Part shown: positions 7,471 through 15,960 of the stretch, piece after piece
Layout: each line of letters starts with the position of its first letter
Numbering within the stretch: position 1 is the stretch's first letter
Source of the DNA: DAIRUQ01 sp036803245
GTDB taxonomy: Bacteria; Chloroflexota; Anaerolineae; UBA1429
Reading direction: 5' to 3'
Length of the DNA stretch: 24,893 nucleotides
NCBI GenBank assembly: GCA_036803245.1
Contig: DAIRUQ010000042.1
Span: 1 to 24,893, forward strand
Position numbers and translations under genes: made by a program
The notes under the pieces: generated by a model
Told to the model about the DNA's origin: nothing
Seen by the model: only the letters and a program-made list of their open reading frames with translations
Database searches by the model: none

Positions 7471-9383
7471 GGCGTCTCCTCTTCCAGGGCTACCCACCCG
7501 TCGGTCTGCAGCCGGCCCCCGCAGATGCGGTAGCGCTGGCGGGCGAGGTCGATCTGCACGCTGCCATTGGGATAGACGAATGACTGGATTGAGCCGTTAG
7601 CTTCAAGGAGTTGATGGTCAACCAGCTCGTGGGTTCCCCAGTCAGCGTGGAGCGCCGCCATCAGTCTGGTGTGAGCGAACTGTGAGGGCTGGTCCCAGCC
7701 CAAGCGGCCGTAGGGGATCTCTACCTCGGCCAGACCGCGCAAAGCATACTCGTTGCGCAGGCTACCGTCATAACCCGCATCGTACACCGCTGGCGTGAGC
7801 AGAGCGTCATGGTATACCAGGTTGTGCAGCGGAACGGGTATCCCGATGGGCGGCCCACTCATGAACTGCCAGCGAGGGGCATCGGCCCAATGGCAAAAGT
7901 CCAGATGGGGCACGAACTGATCCACCGGCTCTTCCGAGCTGACGGCCAGGCCCAGGCTACGGACGTATTCGAGGGCCTCCGCACGCCAGCGGAGGCAATC
8001 GGTGCGAGTCATGGGGTGGGCTGGGTCGTAGCACTCGTCGAGCACGATCGCGGCAAAGACGTCGAGGTAGGAGGCGGTCAGTGGCACTCCGCGGCCAAGC
8101 AGCTCCTCAAAGGTTCGCCGAACGTAGGGGAGGGCCTCGCGACCACAAAGAAAGTTCTGCGCCCCACCAGCCCAGACGTCATAGGTCGGAGACTCCCCGC
8201 CGGGGCCCTTGAGCGTGCGACGATCCTGGTACGCGGGGCCGTTGAGGTAATAGTCATGGTACTGGTCGTGCAGCCCAAAGAGATAGCCAAGCTCCCGGGC
8301 CTTCTGGGCGTAAGCGATCAACCCCTCCCAGCCGCCGGCTTGGGGGCAAGGGGGCAGCACGTCGGGATGGTGGGCATCGTACCCGTGAAAACCCCAGCCA
8401 TCCACATGCAGATAGGCTCTGCTGATGCCGAGGCCGCGTAGGGTATCCAGTTGCTTGGTGAGCTTGGCAAAGGGCGCGACGTACATCTGAGGGGGGAACG
8501 TATCGCGCTTGAGCGAGCAGACGGTCGCGGCAAAGATGGTGGTGCCCACCAGTTGCTCGACGACGGAATTACGTTGGATCTTTTCCTGGAGCGAAACCCA
8601 GCGTCCCTTGTGCTGAGCCCACCGCCGATAGACCTTGGCCAGGGATGCGTGGGTGCTGGGGCCAAGGAACTGGTAACGGATGGCGCGAGGGTAGGCCAGT
8701 TCGCCCAGGCTAGGCAGCCAGGCTGGGCTAGCGTGGGTGGGACCGCCGGCAGGATGCCACAGATCCAGCGCAAAGTCGAGGTCGGTCTCTGCGATGGCCA
8801 CGCAGGCGCCCCCCTGGGCCAAGAGCCCCCACCAGGGCTGGTACAGCGAGCGGTCGCTGGCCGGATGCAGCGCATGGTGGTTGGCTAGCGCCCGGGGAGT
8901 GCTGTCGCCTTCGGGCATGCCGATGTCTTGGCCATATTCGGCCGGGATCAGCGTGCCGGACATGTTCGGCCAGAGCGTCCCCTCCAACGCGTGTCCCTCA
9001 GGAAAGAGTTGGCCGGGGAACCAGACATCCGTGATGCGCGAGGCGCTGCTGGTCGGAAGGGGCGCAATCTCCATGCGCAGAACCGGTTCGTCCTGTGGGA
9101 GGGTATAGGTCACAGAGAGCGCCACATCACCGGGCAGCCCCGTGACGTGATAGGTCAGGCGCTGCTCGCGTAGGCTGGTGTAGCGGAAGGCCCGAATCTC
9201 GCGCGCGTCGCTCAGGTGTGCGGTGCTGGTGTGCTGTCCGTGGTTCACGCGCAGCTCTGCGCCGTGCGCCCGACGGAACGCCCAAGCGGCACCCGACGGC
9301 AGGTGACGCACCTCGGCCTCCAGCGTCGTGTCCGAGACGGTGACGGTGATCTGATCATTGCTCAGGGTGCTGGTGTCAGACAC
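7467..9383 (-). CDS. Putative glycoside hydrolase, GH101/DUF5696-like
   Basis: A 638-residue protein from GTG 9383, preceded by TAGGAG at seven bases. No signal peptide is seen, so it should act on imported substrates. Residues about 10-260 are strand-rich with no obvious repeats, like the galactose-mutarotase-type beta-sandwich found ahead of some glycosidase barrels. Residues about 280-560 look like a TIM barrel: GISRAYLHVDGWGFHGYD (319-336), a long GGWEGLIAYAQKARELGY helix, then SYLDVF (D441) and SSEEPVD (E484/E485). D441 and E484/E485 are my candidate catalytic pair. The overall pattern is closest to DUF5696 and GH101-like proteins. I assign a glycosidase fold with moderate confidence and no substrate. 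It lies 25 bp downstream of the UroD-like gene. Confidence 0.6.
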   Translation of the reverse strand: MSDTSTLSNDQITVTVSDTTLEAEVRHLPSGAAWAFRRAHGAELRVNHGQHTSTAHLSDAREIRAFRYTSLREQRLTYHVTGLPGDVALSVTYTLPQDEPVLRMEIAPLPTSSASRITDVWFPGQLFPEGHALEGTLWPNMSGTLIPAEYGQDIGMPEGDSTPRALANHHALHPASDRSLYQPWWGLLAQGGACVAIAETDLDFALDLWHPAGGPTHASPAWLPSLGELAYPRAIRYQFLGPSTHASLAKVYRRWAQHKGRWVSLQEKIQRNSVVEQLVGTTIFAATVCSLKRDTFPPQMYVAPFAKLTKQLDTLRGLGISRAYLHVDGWGFHGYDAHHPDVLPPCPQAGGWEGLIAYAQKARELGYLFGLHDQYHDYYLNGPAYQDRRTLKGPGGESPTYDVWAGGAQNFLCGREALPYVRRTFEELLGRGVPLTASYLDVFAAIVLDECYDPAHPMTRTDCLRWRAEALEYVRSLGLAVSSEEPVDQFVPHLDFCHWADAPRWQFMSGPPIGIPVPLHNLVYHDALLTPAVYDAGYDGSLRNEYALRGLAEVEIPYGRLGWDQPSQFAHTRLMAALHADWGTHELVDHQLLEANGSIQSFVYPNGSVQIDLARQRYRICGGRLQTDGWVALEEETP

Positions 9384-9408
9384 GGCTATGCTCCTATATG
9401 GTTCGCCT

Positions 9409-10578
9409 CTACGCCCGGATCGTACCCAATTCCAGGCCTAGCTGGTAGCAAAAGTCCAGCGCTTTGACGGGCATGTGGCGCGTCAGGAATCCATCGATCC
9501 AAAAGCGACCGGGCAGTTTGGCGCCCGGGGTCAACAGCTTGCGCATCATGGCCACGACATCTGCACGGGATCCGTGCAGATGGATCCCCGAGTCGGTCTG
9601 GGCATGAAAGCCGAGGTCAGAGTAACGCGCCAGGTACGTCTGATGGTCGCAAAAGTCACCGGGGCCGTCGATGGTGGTGACGCCGAGATCCTCTACGAGC
9701 ATCGCATAATGCTGCATCGCACGGCCACACACGTGGAACGAGCGCGCCCCCGTCGTCAGGGCAGCGTACAGCCGTCTGTAGGGTTCCAGGAGAAAGCGGC
9801 GCGCCGTCGCGGCTGAAACCAGCTGGAGGCTATCGTCCGGGAAGCCAAAGCCGACGCTGTTGGGAAGATGCTCTTCCTCTGGTTGGGGGGCAAGCCTGCG
9901 CCAGGCCTGGATGCGGGCGATCTCGACGTCGGTGACTGCATCTAGGTAGGCCTGCGTAAAATCGGGATCCTCGGCCAAGTCGAGGCAGAGACGGTCGATG
10001 CCGCGCACCTCGGCCGCCTTGGTCAGAATGCCATGGGTGCCACGCCCAGGAGGATGGATCCGAACGGGTCGGTCGCAGAACGTCAGGTCGGCCGCAAGGT
10101 CGCAAAGCTCTCGGTAGAGATGAAAGGTGGGGCTGGATCGGACGCGTTTCTCTGGGTCCAGGTCTCGAAGATGGGCCAGGAGCTCGTTCTTGGGCAAGTC
10201 CAGCGGTAGCCCCCAGGCATAGTCATCCTCTTGGTAGACGATCTGGCAGCCCAGATAGGCGTTCTCTTCCATCCAGTGTTGCGCGCCCACATCCCATCGA
10301 TCAGGCAGGCCCACGGCATGGTCGCCCATGACATGATGGCGAAACCAGTGCCAGCCCTCGAGCTGAGCTCGCAGGTGCGTCTCGGCGTCATGGTAGAACT
10401 GGCGAAAGGTGCAGCCGATGACCTTGGTCCAGACCTGTTCATCGCACACAAATCGGATGGGGACGCGTTCGTTCTCATGCTGCGCGAAAGCCGACATGAG
10501 ATCCCTGGTACGCTGTTGATGCTCCTCAAGGCGGGGGACGTCACGCCATCCAGAATAGCTTGGCTGCCAGGCGGGCAT
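9409..10578 (-). CDS. Uroporphyrinogen-decarboxylase-family protein (UroD/MtaA-like)
   Basis: A 389-residue protein from ATG 10578, with GGAGGGG immediately upstream. The C-terminal half shows the UroD-family pattern FHVCGRAMQHYAMLVEDLGV (H282, C284), a second region DFCDHQTY (C310, H312) and a typical last domain with ADVVAMMRKLL. The H-x-C motif plus a later Cys is the zinc site of corrinoid:coenzyme methyltransferases such as MtaA, and is absent from true heme-pathway HemE. No other heme gene is nearby, and the gene leads an operon with a glycosidase-like protein. I therefore think it acts in a catabolic or methyl-transfer step, not in heme synthesis. Exact reaction unknown. Confidence 0.75.
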   Translation of the reverse strand: MPAWQPSYSGWRDVPRLEEHQQRTRDLMSAFAQHENERVPIRFVCDEQVWTKVIGCTFRQFYHDAETHLRAQLEGWHWFRHHVMGDHAVGLPDRWDVGAQHWMEENAYLGCQIVYQEDDYAWGLPLDLPKNELLAHLRDLDPEKRVRSSPTFHLYRELCDLAADLTFCDRPVRIHPPGRGTHGILTKAAEVRGIDRLCLDLAEDPDFTQAYLDAVTDVEIARIQAWRRLAPQPEEEHLPNSVGFGFPDDSLQLVSAATARRFLLEPYRRLYAALTTGARSFHVCGRAMQHYAMLVEDLGVTTIDGPGDFCDHQTYLARYSDLGFHAQTDSGIHLHGSRADVVAMMRKLLTPGAKLPGRFWIDGFLTRHMPVKALDFCYQLGLELGTIRA

Positions 10579-10617
10579 GGCCCCTCCATCGCGCGGGCGT
10601 ACAGCACAATGGTAGGG

Positions 10618-10645
10618 ATTGTAGGGTGTCTCGGCGGGGATGCAA
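10618..10645 (-). promoter_or_regulatory. Promoter of the UroD-like/glycosidase/msrC operon
   Basis: On the minus strand TTGCAT (10640-10645), a 16 bp spacer and TACAAT (10618-10623). Transcription would start near 10611, giving a leader of about 33 nt. The -35 box is weak (three of six), the -10 good (five of six). Confidence 0.5.
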
Positions 10646-10685
10646 CCATCCTGCGCGCTGTTGCTCCCCCCATGCGCACGCAGCC

Positions 10686-10714
10686 TTGACCACAGAATCG
10701 ACGCTCTCTATCAT
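10686..10714 (+). promoter_or_regulatory. Promoter of the GH1/M20 operon
   Basis: TTGACC (10686-10691), a 17 bp spacer and TATCAT (10709-10714), each matching five of six consensus positions. Transcription would start near 10721, giving a leader of about 31 nt with GGAG before the ATG at 10752. Confidence 0.65.
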
Positions 10715-10751
10715 GGGCAGCGAGCAGGTAGGGACAGCAAAGGAGCTGGCG

Positions 10752-12089
10752 ATGAACGCCAAGGGCGCTTTTCCAGAAGGGTTCGTGTGGGGCACCGCCA
10801 CCGCCTCGTTCCAGATCGAGGGCGGGCGGACCGAGCGGGGACGCTGCATCTGGGATGACTTTTGCGACTGGCCAGGCAAGGTCTTCCAGGGACATTCGGG
10901 CGACGTAGCCGATGATCACTATCACCTCTTTCGTGATGATGTGGCGCTCATGGCCAGGATGGGCCTCGGGGCCTATCGCTTCTCGATCTCCTGGCCGCGG
11001 GTGCAGCCTGACGGTCAGGGCGACGTCAACGCCAAGGGGCTCGATTTCTACGACGCGCTGGTCGACGAGCTGCTCGAACACGGCATCGAACCGTATATCA
11101 CCTTGTACCACTGGGATCTGCCCAGCGCCCTGCAGAGCACTGGCGGCTGGGTGGTGCGCGATACCGCCGCGCGTTTCCGAGACTATGCGGCGATTGTAGC
11201 CGAGCGCCTGGGCGACCGCGTTTCGCACTGGATCACGCACAACGAGCCTTGGGTGGTGGCTTTTCTGGGCAACCTTATGGGGATTCATGCTCCGGGCTGG
11301 CAGGATCTCAGCGCAGCCCTGCAGGTGGCGCATCACGTGCTGCTGTCCCATGGCCTGGCGGTCCCCGTGCTGCGCGACGCTTGTGGCGAGGACGCGCAGA
11401 TCGGCATCACCCTGAACCTCTCGCCGGCGTACGCCGCTACCGACAGCGACGATGACCGTCAAGCACAGCGCACTGCTGATGGCTATGCGAACCGTTGGTT
11501 CTTGGATCCAGTCTTGCGAGGCTCCTATCCGGAGGACATGTGCGCCCTTTACGACTGGCACATGCCCAACGTGGCTCCTGGCGATCTGGAGCTGATCCAG
11601 GCGCCCATCGATTTCCTCGGGATCAACAACTACTCGCGGCAGGTGGTTGCCTCTCGCGATGACGCCTCCCTTGGCTTTGGCACCGTGCGGCCTGAGGGGC
11701 AATACACGGCCATGGACTGGGAGGTGTTTCCGCAAGGGCTGGAGGACCTGCTTGTTCGGCTGGGGCGTGACTACCCGGGCATCGACTTTTATATCACCGA
11801 GAACGGCTCATCCTGGGAGGATCGGCTTGGCGAGGATGGCCGGGTACACGACCCGGAGCGCGAGAGCTACCTGCGCGCATATCTTCAGGCCTGCGCGCGG
11901 GCGATCGCGCAAGGCGTGCCGCTGCGAGGCTATTTCGGGTGGTCGCTGCTCGACAATTTCGAGTGGGCCTATGGGTATAGCCGGCGATTTGGCCTGGTTT
12001 ATGTGGACTTTGAGACTCAACAGCGCATCATCAAGGATAGCGGCGAGGCGTATGCGCGCATCGCTCGCGCCAACGCCTGGGATGCATAG
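10752..12089 (+). CDS. Glycoside hydrolase family 1 beta-glucosidase
   Basis: A 445-residue enzyme, the normal length for bacterial GH1, without a signal peptide, so cytosolic. The start is ATG 10752 with GGAG at eight bases. An earlier ATG (10713) lies in the promoter's -10 box. GH1 marks are complete: FPEGFVWGTATASFQIEG at the N-terminus, acid/base E165 in THNEPW, nucleophile E350 in YITENGSS, and the sugar-binding DNFEWAYGY (E404). It should hydrolyse beta-glucosides or related beta-glycosides by a retaining mechanism. It is the first gene of a two-gene operon with an M20 amidohydrolase 18 bp downstream and is divergent from the UroD-like operon. Confidence 0.95.
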   Translation: MNAKGAFPEGFVWGTATASFQIEGGRTERGRCIWDDFCDWPGKVFQGHSGDVADDHYHLFRDDVALMARMGLGAYRFSISWPRVQPDGQGDVNAKGLDFYDALVDELLEHGIEPYITLYHWDLPSALQSTGGWVVRDTAARFRDYAAIVAERLGDRVSHWITHNEPWVVAFLGNLMGIHAPGWQDLSAALQVAHHVLLSHGLAVPVLRDACGEDAQIGITLNLSPAYAATDSDDDRQAQRTADGYANRWFLDPVLRGSYPEDMCALYDWHMPNVAPGDLELIQAPIDFLGINNYSRQVVASRDDASLGFGTVRPEGQYTAMDWEVFPQGLEDLLVRLGRDYPGIDFYITENGSSWEDRLGEDGRVHDPERESYLRAYLQACARAIAQGVPLRGYFGWSLLDNFEWAYGYSRRFGLVYVDFETQQRIIKDSGEAYARIARANAWDA

Positions 12090-12107
12090 CGGCAAGGAGA
12101 AGGGGCG

Positions 12108-13451
12108 ATGCAGCTAGCGCAGCTCAAGGAGCGGATTTGTCAGGCGATCGAGGCCCGCCGCGACGATATCGTGGCGCTCGGCGAGGACATCCTTCGGCAT
12201 CCCGAGCTCGGCTTCAAGGAGCACCGCACGGCGGGGCTAGTGGCCGAGCTCTTTCGCTCACTGGGGATCCCCACCGAGACCGGCGTCGCGGTCACTGGCG
12301 TCATCGGCCGGCTGAGCGGGCGCGGACACGGCGCCACCGTGGCCTACATGGGCGAGCTGGACTCGGTGCTGGTCCATGGGCACCCCTTTGAAGATCCAGA
12401 GACGGGGGCAGCGCACGCCTGCGGACACCACGCCCAGATCGCCAACTTGGTGGCCTTGGCCTATGGCCTGGTGGAGAGCGGCGCCATGGACGAGCTCGAT
12501 GGCGACGTGCTCCTCATGGCGGTGCCAGCCGAAGAGTTCGTCGAGATCGACTATCGCTTGAGCCTGCGCGACCAAGGCACCATCCGCTTCTTGGGCGGCA
12601 AGCAAGAGCTCATCCGACTGGGCGCGCTGGACGGGGTGGATGTTGTCCTCTCCACACACCAAGGGGCGCGCGTCGAGGGCGGCAGCTTTTCGGCGGGAGG
12701 CGCGTGCAACGGGTGCGTGGTCAAGCGGGTGCGGTATCAGGGCAAAGCCGCCCACGCGGGCGGGGCCCCGCACCAAGGGATCAACGCCTTGGCGGCGGCC
12801 ACCGTGGCGTTGCACGCCATCGATGCCAACCGCGAGACGTTTCGCGATGACGACCATATCCGTGTCCACCCGATCATGACCCGCGGCGGCGACCTGGTGA
12901 ACGTGATCCCGTCCGACGCGCGGCTGGAGATGTACGTTCGCGGGGCCAGCACCGAGGCCATCGCGGCGGCGGCCAAGCGGGTGGATCGCGCCCTGGTGGC
13001 GGGGGCGTTGGCGCTGGGAGCCGAGGCCGAGATCGAGAGCATCCCCGGCTACCAGCCGCGGCAGCCTTGCAGCGAGCTGGCGCGGCTGTATCAAGGCGAG
13101 GCGGTGCCACTGGTAGGCGAGGAGGGCTGGTGGGATAGCGGCTTTGGCGCCGGCTCGACCGACCTAGGGGATGTGAGCCTGCTGATGCCGGTATTGGAGG
13201 CGGTGGCCAACGGGTGCCGCGGCACTGGGCACGGGGCCGACTTTATGGTGCATGATCCGGACCTGGCCTATGTGCTGCCGGGCAAGGTGGCAGGGCGGTC
13301 GGTAGCGGAGCTCTTGGCTAACAACGCCGCCCGTGCACGGGCTATTGCCGAGGCGTACCAACCGCCCATGACACGGGAGACTTATCTGGAGCATATGGCC
13401 TCGCAGGAGGTCTTGTACAGGTGGCGGCCGGGGTTGCCGGCGGGCGAGTAG
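12108..13451 (+). CDS. M20-family amidohydrolase/aminoacylase
   Basis: A 447-residue metallopeptidase-like hydrolase starting at ATG 12108, behind AAGGAGAAGGGG. It opens with the family pattern LRHPELGFKEHRT and has the metal-site motifs ACGHHAQ (C105, H107), PAEEFVE (E142, E143), STHQG (H184), and a dimerisation insert with GKAAHAGGAPHQGINAL. The C-terminus has GTGHGADF and HDPDLAY. M20D relatives release amino acids or acyl groups from amide conjugates such as N-acyl amino acids, p-aminobenzoyl-glutamate or IAA-amino acids. Being co-transcribed with the beta-glucosidase, it may act on the amide part of a glycosylated conjugate; that is inference. It is convergent with arfB, with 26 bp between. 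Confidence 0.88.
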   Translation: MQLAQLKERICQAIEARRDDIVALGEDILRHPELGFKEHRTAGLVAELFRSLGIPTETGVAVTGVIGRLSGRGHGATVAYMGELDSVLVHGHPFEDPETGAAHACGHHAQIANLVALAYGLVESGAMDELDGDVLLMAVPAEEFVEIDYRLSLRDQGTIRFLGGKQELIRLGALDGVDVVLSTHQGARVEGGSFSAGGACNGCVVKRVRYQGKAAHAGGAPHQGINALAAATVALHAIDANRETFRDDDHIRVHPIMTRGGDLVNVIPSDARLEMYVRGASTEAIAAAAKRVDRALVAGALALGAEAEIESIPGYQPRQPCSELARLYQGEAVPLVGEEGWWDSGFGAGSTDLGDVSLLMPVLEAVANGCRGTGHGADFMVHDPDLAYVLPGKVAGRSVAELLANNAARARAIAEAYQPPMTRETYLEHMASQEVLYRWRPGLPAGE

Positions 13452-13477
13452 GTCGCTGGAGCGACTAGCACGGAGGC

Positions 13478-13912
13478 CTACTCGTCGAGTGACGGCTTTC
13501 GGCGCAGGGCCTTGGTGCGGCTATGGCGCCGCTTGCCACGCAGGCGGCGCTCGCGGGAGCCATGGGTGGGCCGCGTGGCGACACGGCGTTTCGGTGGCTG
13601 GACCGCCTGGCACAAGAGCCGCTGCAGACGCTCGACGACCTCCTGGCGATTCCGCCACTGGCTGGGCGTGCTATCGGCCGACAGGTGGAGCACGCCGCTG
13701 CTATCGATGTAGCGCGCCAGTCGGCGCAACACACGCTCGCGGACCGGCTCCGGCAGGCTGGGAGAGCCGCTCACATCGAACAGCAGCTCCACGCGGCTGG
13801 CGGTGCGGTTCACGTTCTGGCCGCCCGGCCCCGAGGAGCGGCTGAATCGGAAGCTGACCTCGGCTAGCGGGATGGCCAACCCCGGTCCAATCGAAAGTGT
13901 CTCCTCAGTCAT
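13478..13912 (-). CDS. arfB: Peptidyl-tRNA hydrolase ArfB (ribosome rescue factor)
   Basis: A 144-residue protein, close to E. coli ArfB/YaeJ in length. It should enter ribosomes stalled on mRNAs without a stop codon and hydrolyse the peptidyl-tRNA. The catalytic loop is SSGPGGQNVN with GGQ at residues 30-32. The C-terminus is a long basic tail (RERRLRGKRRHSRTKALRR) like the one that fills the empty mRNA channel. The absence of the codon-recognition domain and the short length separate it from RF1/RF2. Its ATG overlaps the stop of the esterase gene as ATGA, so it should be translated by coupling. Confidence 0.93.
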   Translation of the reverse strand: MTEETLSIGPGLAIPLAEVSFRFSRSSGPGGQNVNRTASRVELLFDVSGSPSLPEPVRERVLRRLARYIDSSGVLHLSADSTPSQWRNRQEVVERLQRLLCQAVQPPKRRVATRPTHGSRERRLRGKRRHSRTKALRRKPSLDE

Positions 13913-15897
13913 GGTGCCGGCTCTTGGGCGGCGGCGCGTGCGAGCAGTCCGCAGGGGTCATCGGGGCTGCCTTCTCTCACAATGGTGAGCCGGTCGCTGG
14001 CATCGAGGGCTCGATAAGCGGCCCGTGGCCAATCCATGCCGTTGCCCGCATCAAGCGCTCGCAAGGCTAGAGGGCGCGGCGCCACGGCTGCGGCCACGGC
14101 CGGCAACAGCCCATAGCGGGCCCAACTGGGCGCGAACAGAGGCCCCAGGTAGGCTCGCTCATCGTCCCACGCCAGGGCGCCCAGATCGGCGTACACCGCT
14201 GCCACCTCTGAATCCAGCGCGCCCGCTAGCAACGACCAGGCCCCCGCGCCGTCAATGCCTGCTACGGTGATCGGCACCCCCGGCCATTGGGCCCGCATCC
14301 AGGCCAGGGCGGTCAGCACGTCCAGCACCTGTTCCCCCAGGAGGGGCGGATTGTAGGTGGCCCAGAGCCAGTCGTCGTCGCGGCGGGCGAGAGCTTCAGG
14401 CGGGGCCGCTGTGACGCCCAAGGGCGAGATGGTCAGCACGGCGCGATCGTCCGCCAGCGCGGCCTCTAGCGACGGGTTCGGATATCCCGCCAGGTCCAGC
14501 AAGCCCTCCACCCCTGCGGGATGAAGCAACAGGAGCGCCGACTTGGCGCGGGCAGGCTGCCACAATCGTCCTGGCACGAGGGTGCCGCGAGCGTGGTACC
14601 GCAGGGTGACGGGACGGCCAACTCGCGGATCGAGGAGCCTGGTATCGGCCTCACTGTCAGCACAGGCCTCGCTCGGGGCGGGCGGAACGATACTCAGAAT
14701 ATGCCACAGTCGGGCGCGCGTACGCAGGGTGTGCTGTCGAGCCGACGCGGCATCGTTCGGTGTCTCCGCCTCGACGGCCGCCAAGGCCCTCTCGCGCAAG
14801 GCACGCATGGATTCGGGGGCGCGCTGGTAGCCGTCGGGTAGCTCTCCACGCGGGAACACCCGCAACGCCCCGTCGGGATGCTCCGCGTAGGGCCTCTCGG
14901 TCGACACCGCCTCGTCCATGGTCCCCAGGAACCAGCGCGCGAACCAGCGATAGACGTGGGCGCGGCTGGCGACGTGATAGTTGTGGGGCGAATCCTCTTG
15001 AACACAGTGAACGCGGTCGGTGGCATCATAGAGGGCATAGATGCCGCGGATGGCGGGATACTCGACCCGCGGCGTATTCACCGTCCAGTCACCCGTGGCC
15101 GAGACCAGCAGCAGCGGCCGAGGCGCCGCCAAGGCGGCGATCTCGACGTTGTGGGTGTCCGTTCGCAGGCCAGGGGTGTTCTCGCATACGCAGCCGCCCT
15201 GGTAGTGCGCTGAGACCATGTTCACGGGCGCCAAGACGGCGATACGGGGATCCAGCGCCCCCAGCATGAACGTTTGGGTGCCGCCGCCCGAGGCGCCCGT
15301 ACATCCCAAGCGTTTCGGATCGACATAGGGCAGGCTCTGAAGAAAATCGGCGGCTCGGATACCGTTCTGCACCTGGAGTGCCATGGGGCTCAGCCCCCAG
15401 AGGGCCGCCTCCCTGGACGCATGTCGGTGCAGTAGCACTTGCATACTATCGTTGTAGCCGACCATGTCATAGGCTAGGGCCGCCATGCCCATGCGCGCAA
15501 ACTGGATGCATCGTGCTCGCACGGATCCTAGAGGCCCGTCCTCCAGGCGCCCGTGCTCCCAATGCCCATGGGGGTTGAGGATGGAAGGGATCAGCCCCTC
15601 AGGCTCGGGCGGCCGATAGAGGTTCCCGGTGCACAGAAACCCAGGGCGGCTCTGGAACCAGACCCGCTCGACCACATAGCCTTCGCCCTCTCCGCAAGGG
15701 CTGGTGTGGGCGTCCAGCGGGAAGGACAGGTCGCCCTGGTCGATGCCGAGGATGGTGCGCAGACGGTCGCGCAGATGAACCGCACGGGCCTCCCAGGCCG
15801 CCAGATCGGTGGGCAGATCAACGGCATAGGCCTGGTCCAGCGACCGATGGATCCAGTGACGGGTGTCGCTCGCGGGGTTCTTTGATTGGCTAGCCAT
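13909..15897 (-). CDS. Tandem alpha/beta-hydrolase, acetyl-xylan-esterase-like
   Basis: A 662-residue protein from ATG 15897, with GGAGGAGGG just upstream. Residues about 75-325 form an alpha/beta-hydrolase of the acetyl-xylan esterase/Abhydrolase_7 type: LNPHGHWE (oxyanion region), nucleophile elbow GCTGASGGGTQ (S203), an acidic candidate D270 (SATGDW) and His at 305/308 (DSPHNYH). Residues about 430-655 look like a second, shorter copy of the fold (LLLLHPAGVEG, then GIDGAGAW), in which the elbow nucleophile is D549, not Ser. The first domain should be an ester hydrolase; the second looks structural or altered. No signal peptide is seen. It lies 63 bp downstream of ino1 beyond a strong hairpin; a TAGAAT at 15958-15963 (minus) is the only -10-like site I find for it. 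Confidence 0.78.
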   Translation of the reverse strand: MASQSKNPASDTRHWIHRSLDQAYAVDLPTDLAAWEARAVHLRDRLRTILGIDQGDLSFPLDAHTSPCGEGEGYVVERVWFQSRPGFLCTGNLYRPPEPEGLIPSILNPHGHWEHGRLEDGPLGSVRARCIQFARMGMAALAYDMVGYNDSMQVLLHRHASREAALWGLSPMALQVQNGIRAADFLQSLPYVDPKRLGCTGASGGGTQTFMLGALDPRIAVLAPVNMVSAHYQGGCVCENTPGLRTDTHNVEIAALAAPRPLLLVSATGDWTVNTPRVEYPAIRGIYALYDATDRVHCVQEDSPHNYHVASRAHVYRWFARWFLGTMDEAVSTERPYAEHPDGALRVFPRGELPDGYQRAPESMRALRERALAAVEAETPNDAASARQHTLRTRARLWHILSIVPPAPSEACADSEADTRLLDPRVGRPVTLRYHARGTLVPGRLWQPARAKSALLLLHPAGVEGLLDLAGYPNPSLEAALADDRAVLTISPLGVTAAPPEALARRDDDWLWATYNPPLLGEQVLDVLTALAWMRAQWPGVPITVAGIDGAGAWSLLAGALDSEVAAVYADLGALAWDDERAYLGPLFAPSWARYGLLPAVAAAVAPRPLALRALDAGNGMDWPRAAYRALDASDRLTIVREGSPDDPCGLLARAAAQEPAP

Positions 15898-15916
15898 CAG
15901 CCCTCCTCCGATGCGA

Positions 15917-15947
15917 ACGCGGGCCGCAACCAGCGTGCGGCCCGCGT
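15917..15947 (-). terminator. 12 bp GC hairpin after ino1 (U-less terminator candidate)
   Basis: A perfect inverted repeat of 12 bp (ACGCGGGCCGCA / TGCGGCCCGCGT) with a 7-base loop starts 14 bp after the ino1 stop. No T-run follows on either strand. Its position between two co-oriented genes suggests a terminator or an mRNA-stabilising structure. Confidence 0.6.
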
Positions 15948-15960
15948 CTCCGACGACATT

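Noticed and set aside
9409..10578. Heme-pathway uroporphyrinogen decarboxylase (hemE)
   Set aside because: The H-x-C zinc-type motif, the lack of heme genes nearby and the glycosidase operon fit a UroD-like methyltransferase or related protein better.
10083..11735. 550-residue open frame on the minus strand
   Set aside because: It runs antisense to the GH1 gene and then out of frame through the UroD-like gene; its residues show no family pattern while both real genes have catalytic motifs.
13452..13465. GTCGC-TGGA-GCGAC stem between the M20 gene and arfB as a terminator
   Set aside because: Only five base pairs and no T-run; such a stem is expected often by chance in GC-rich DNA.
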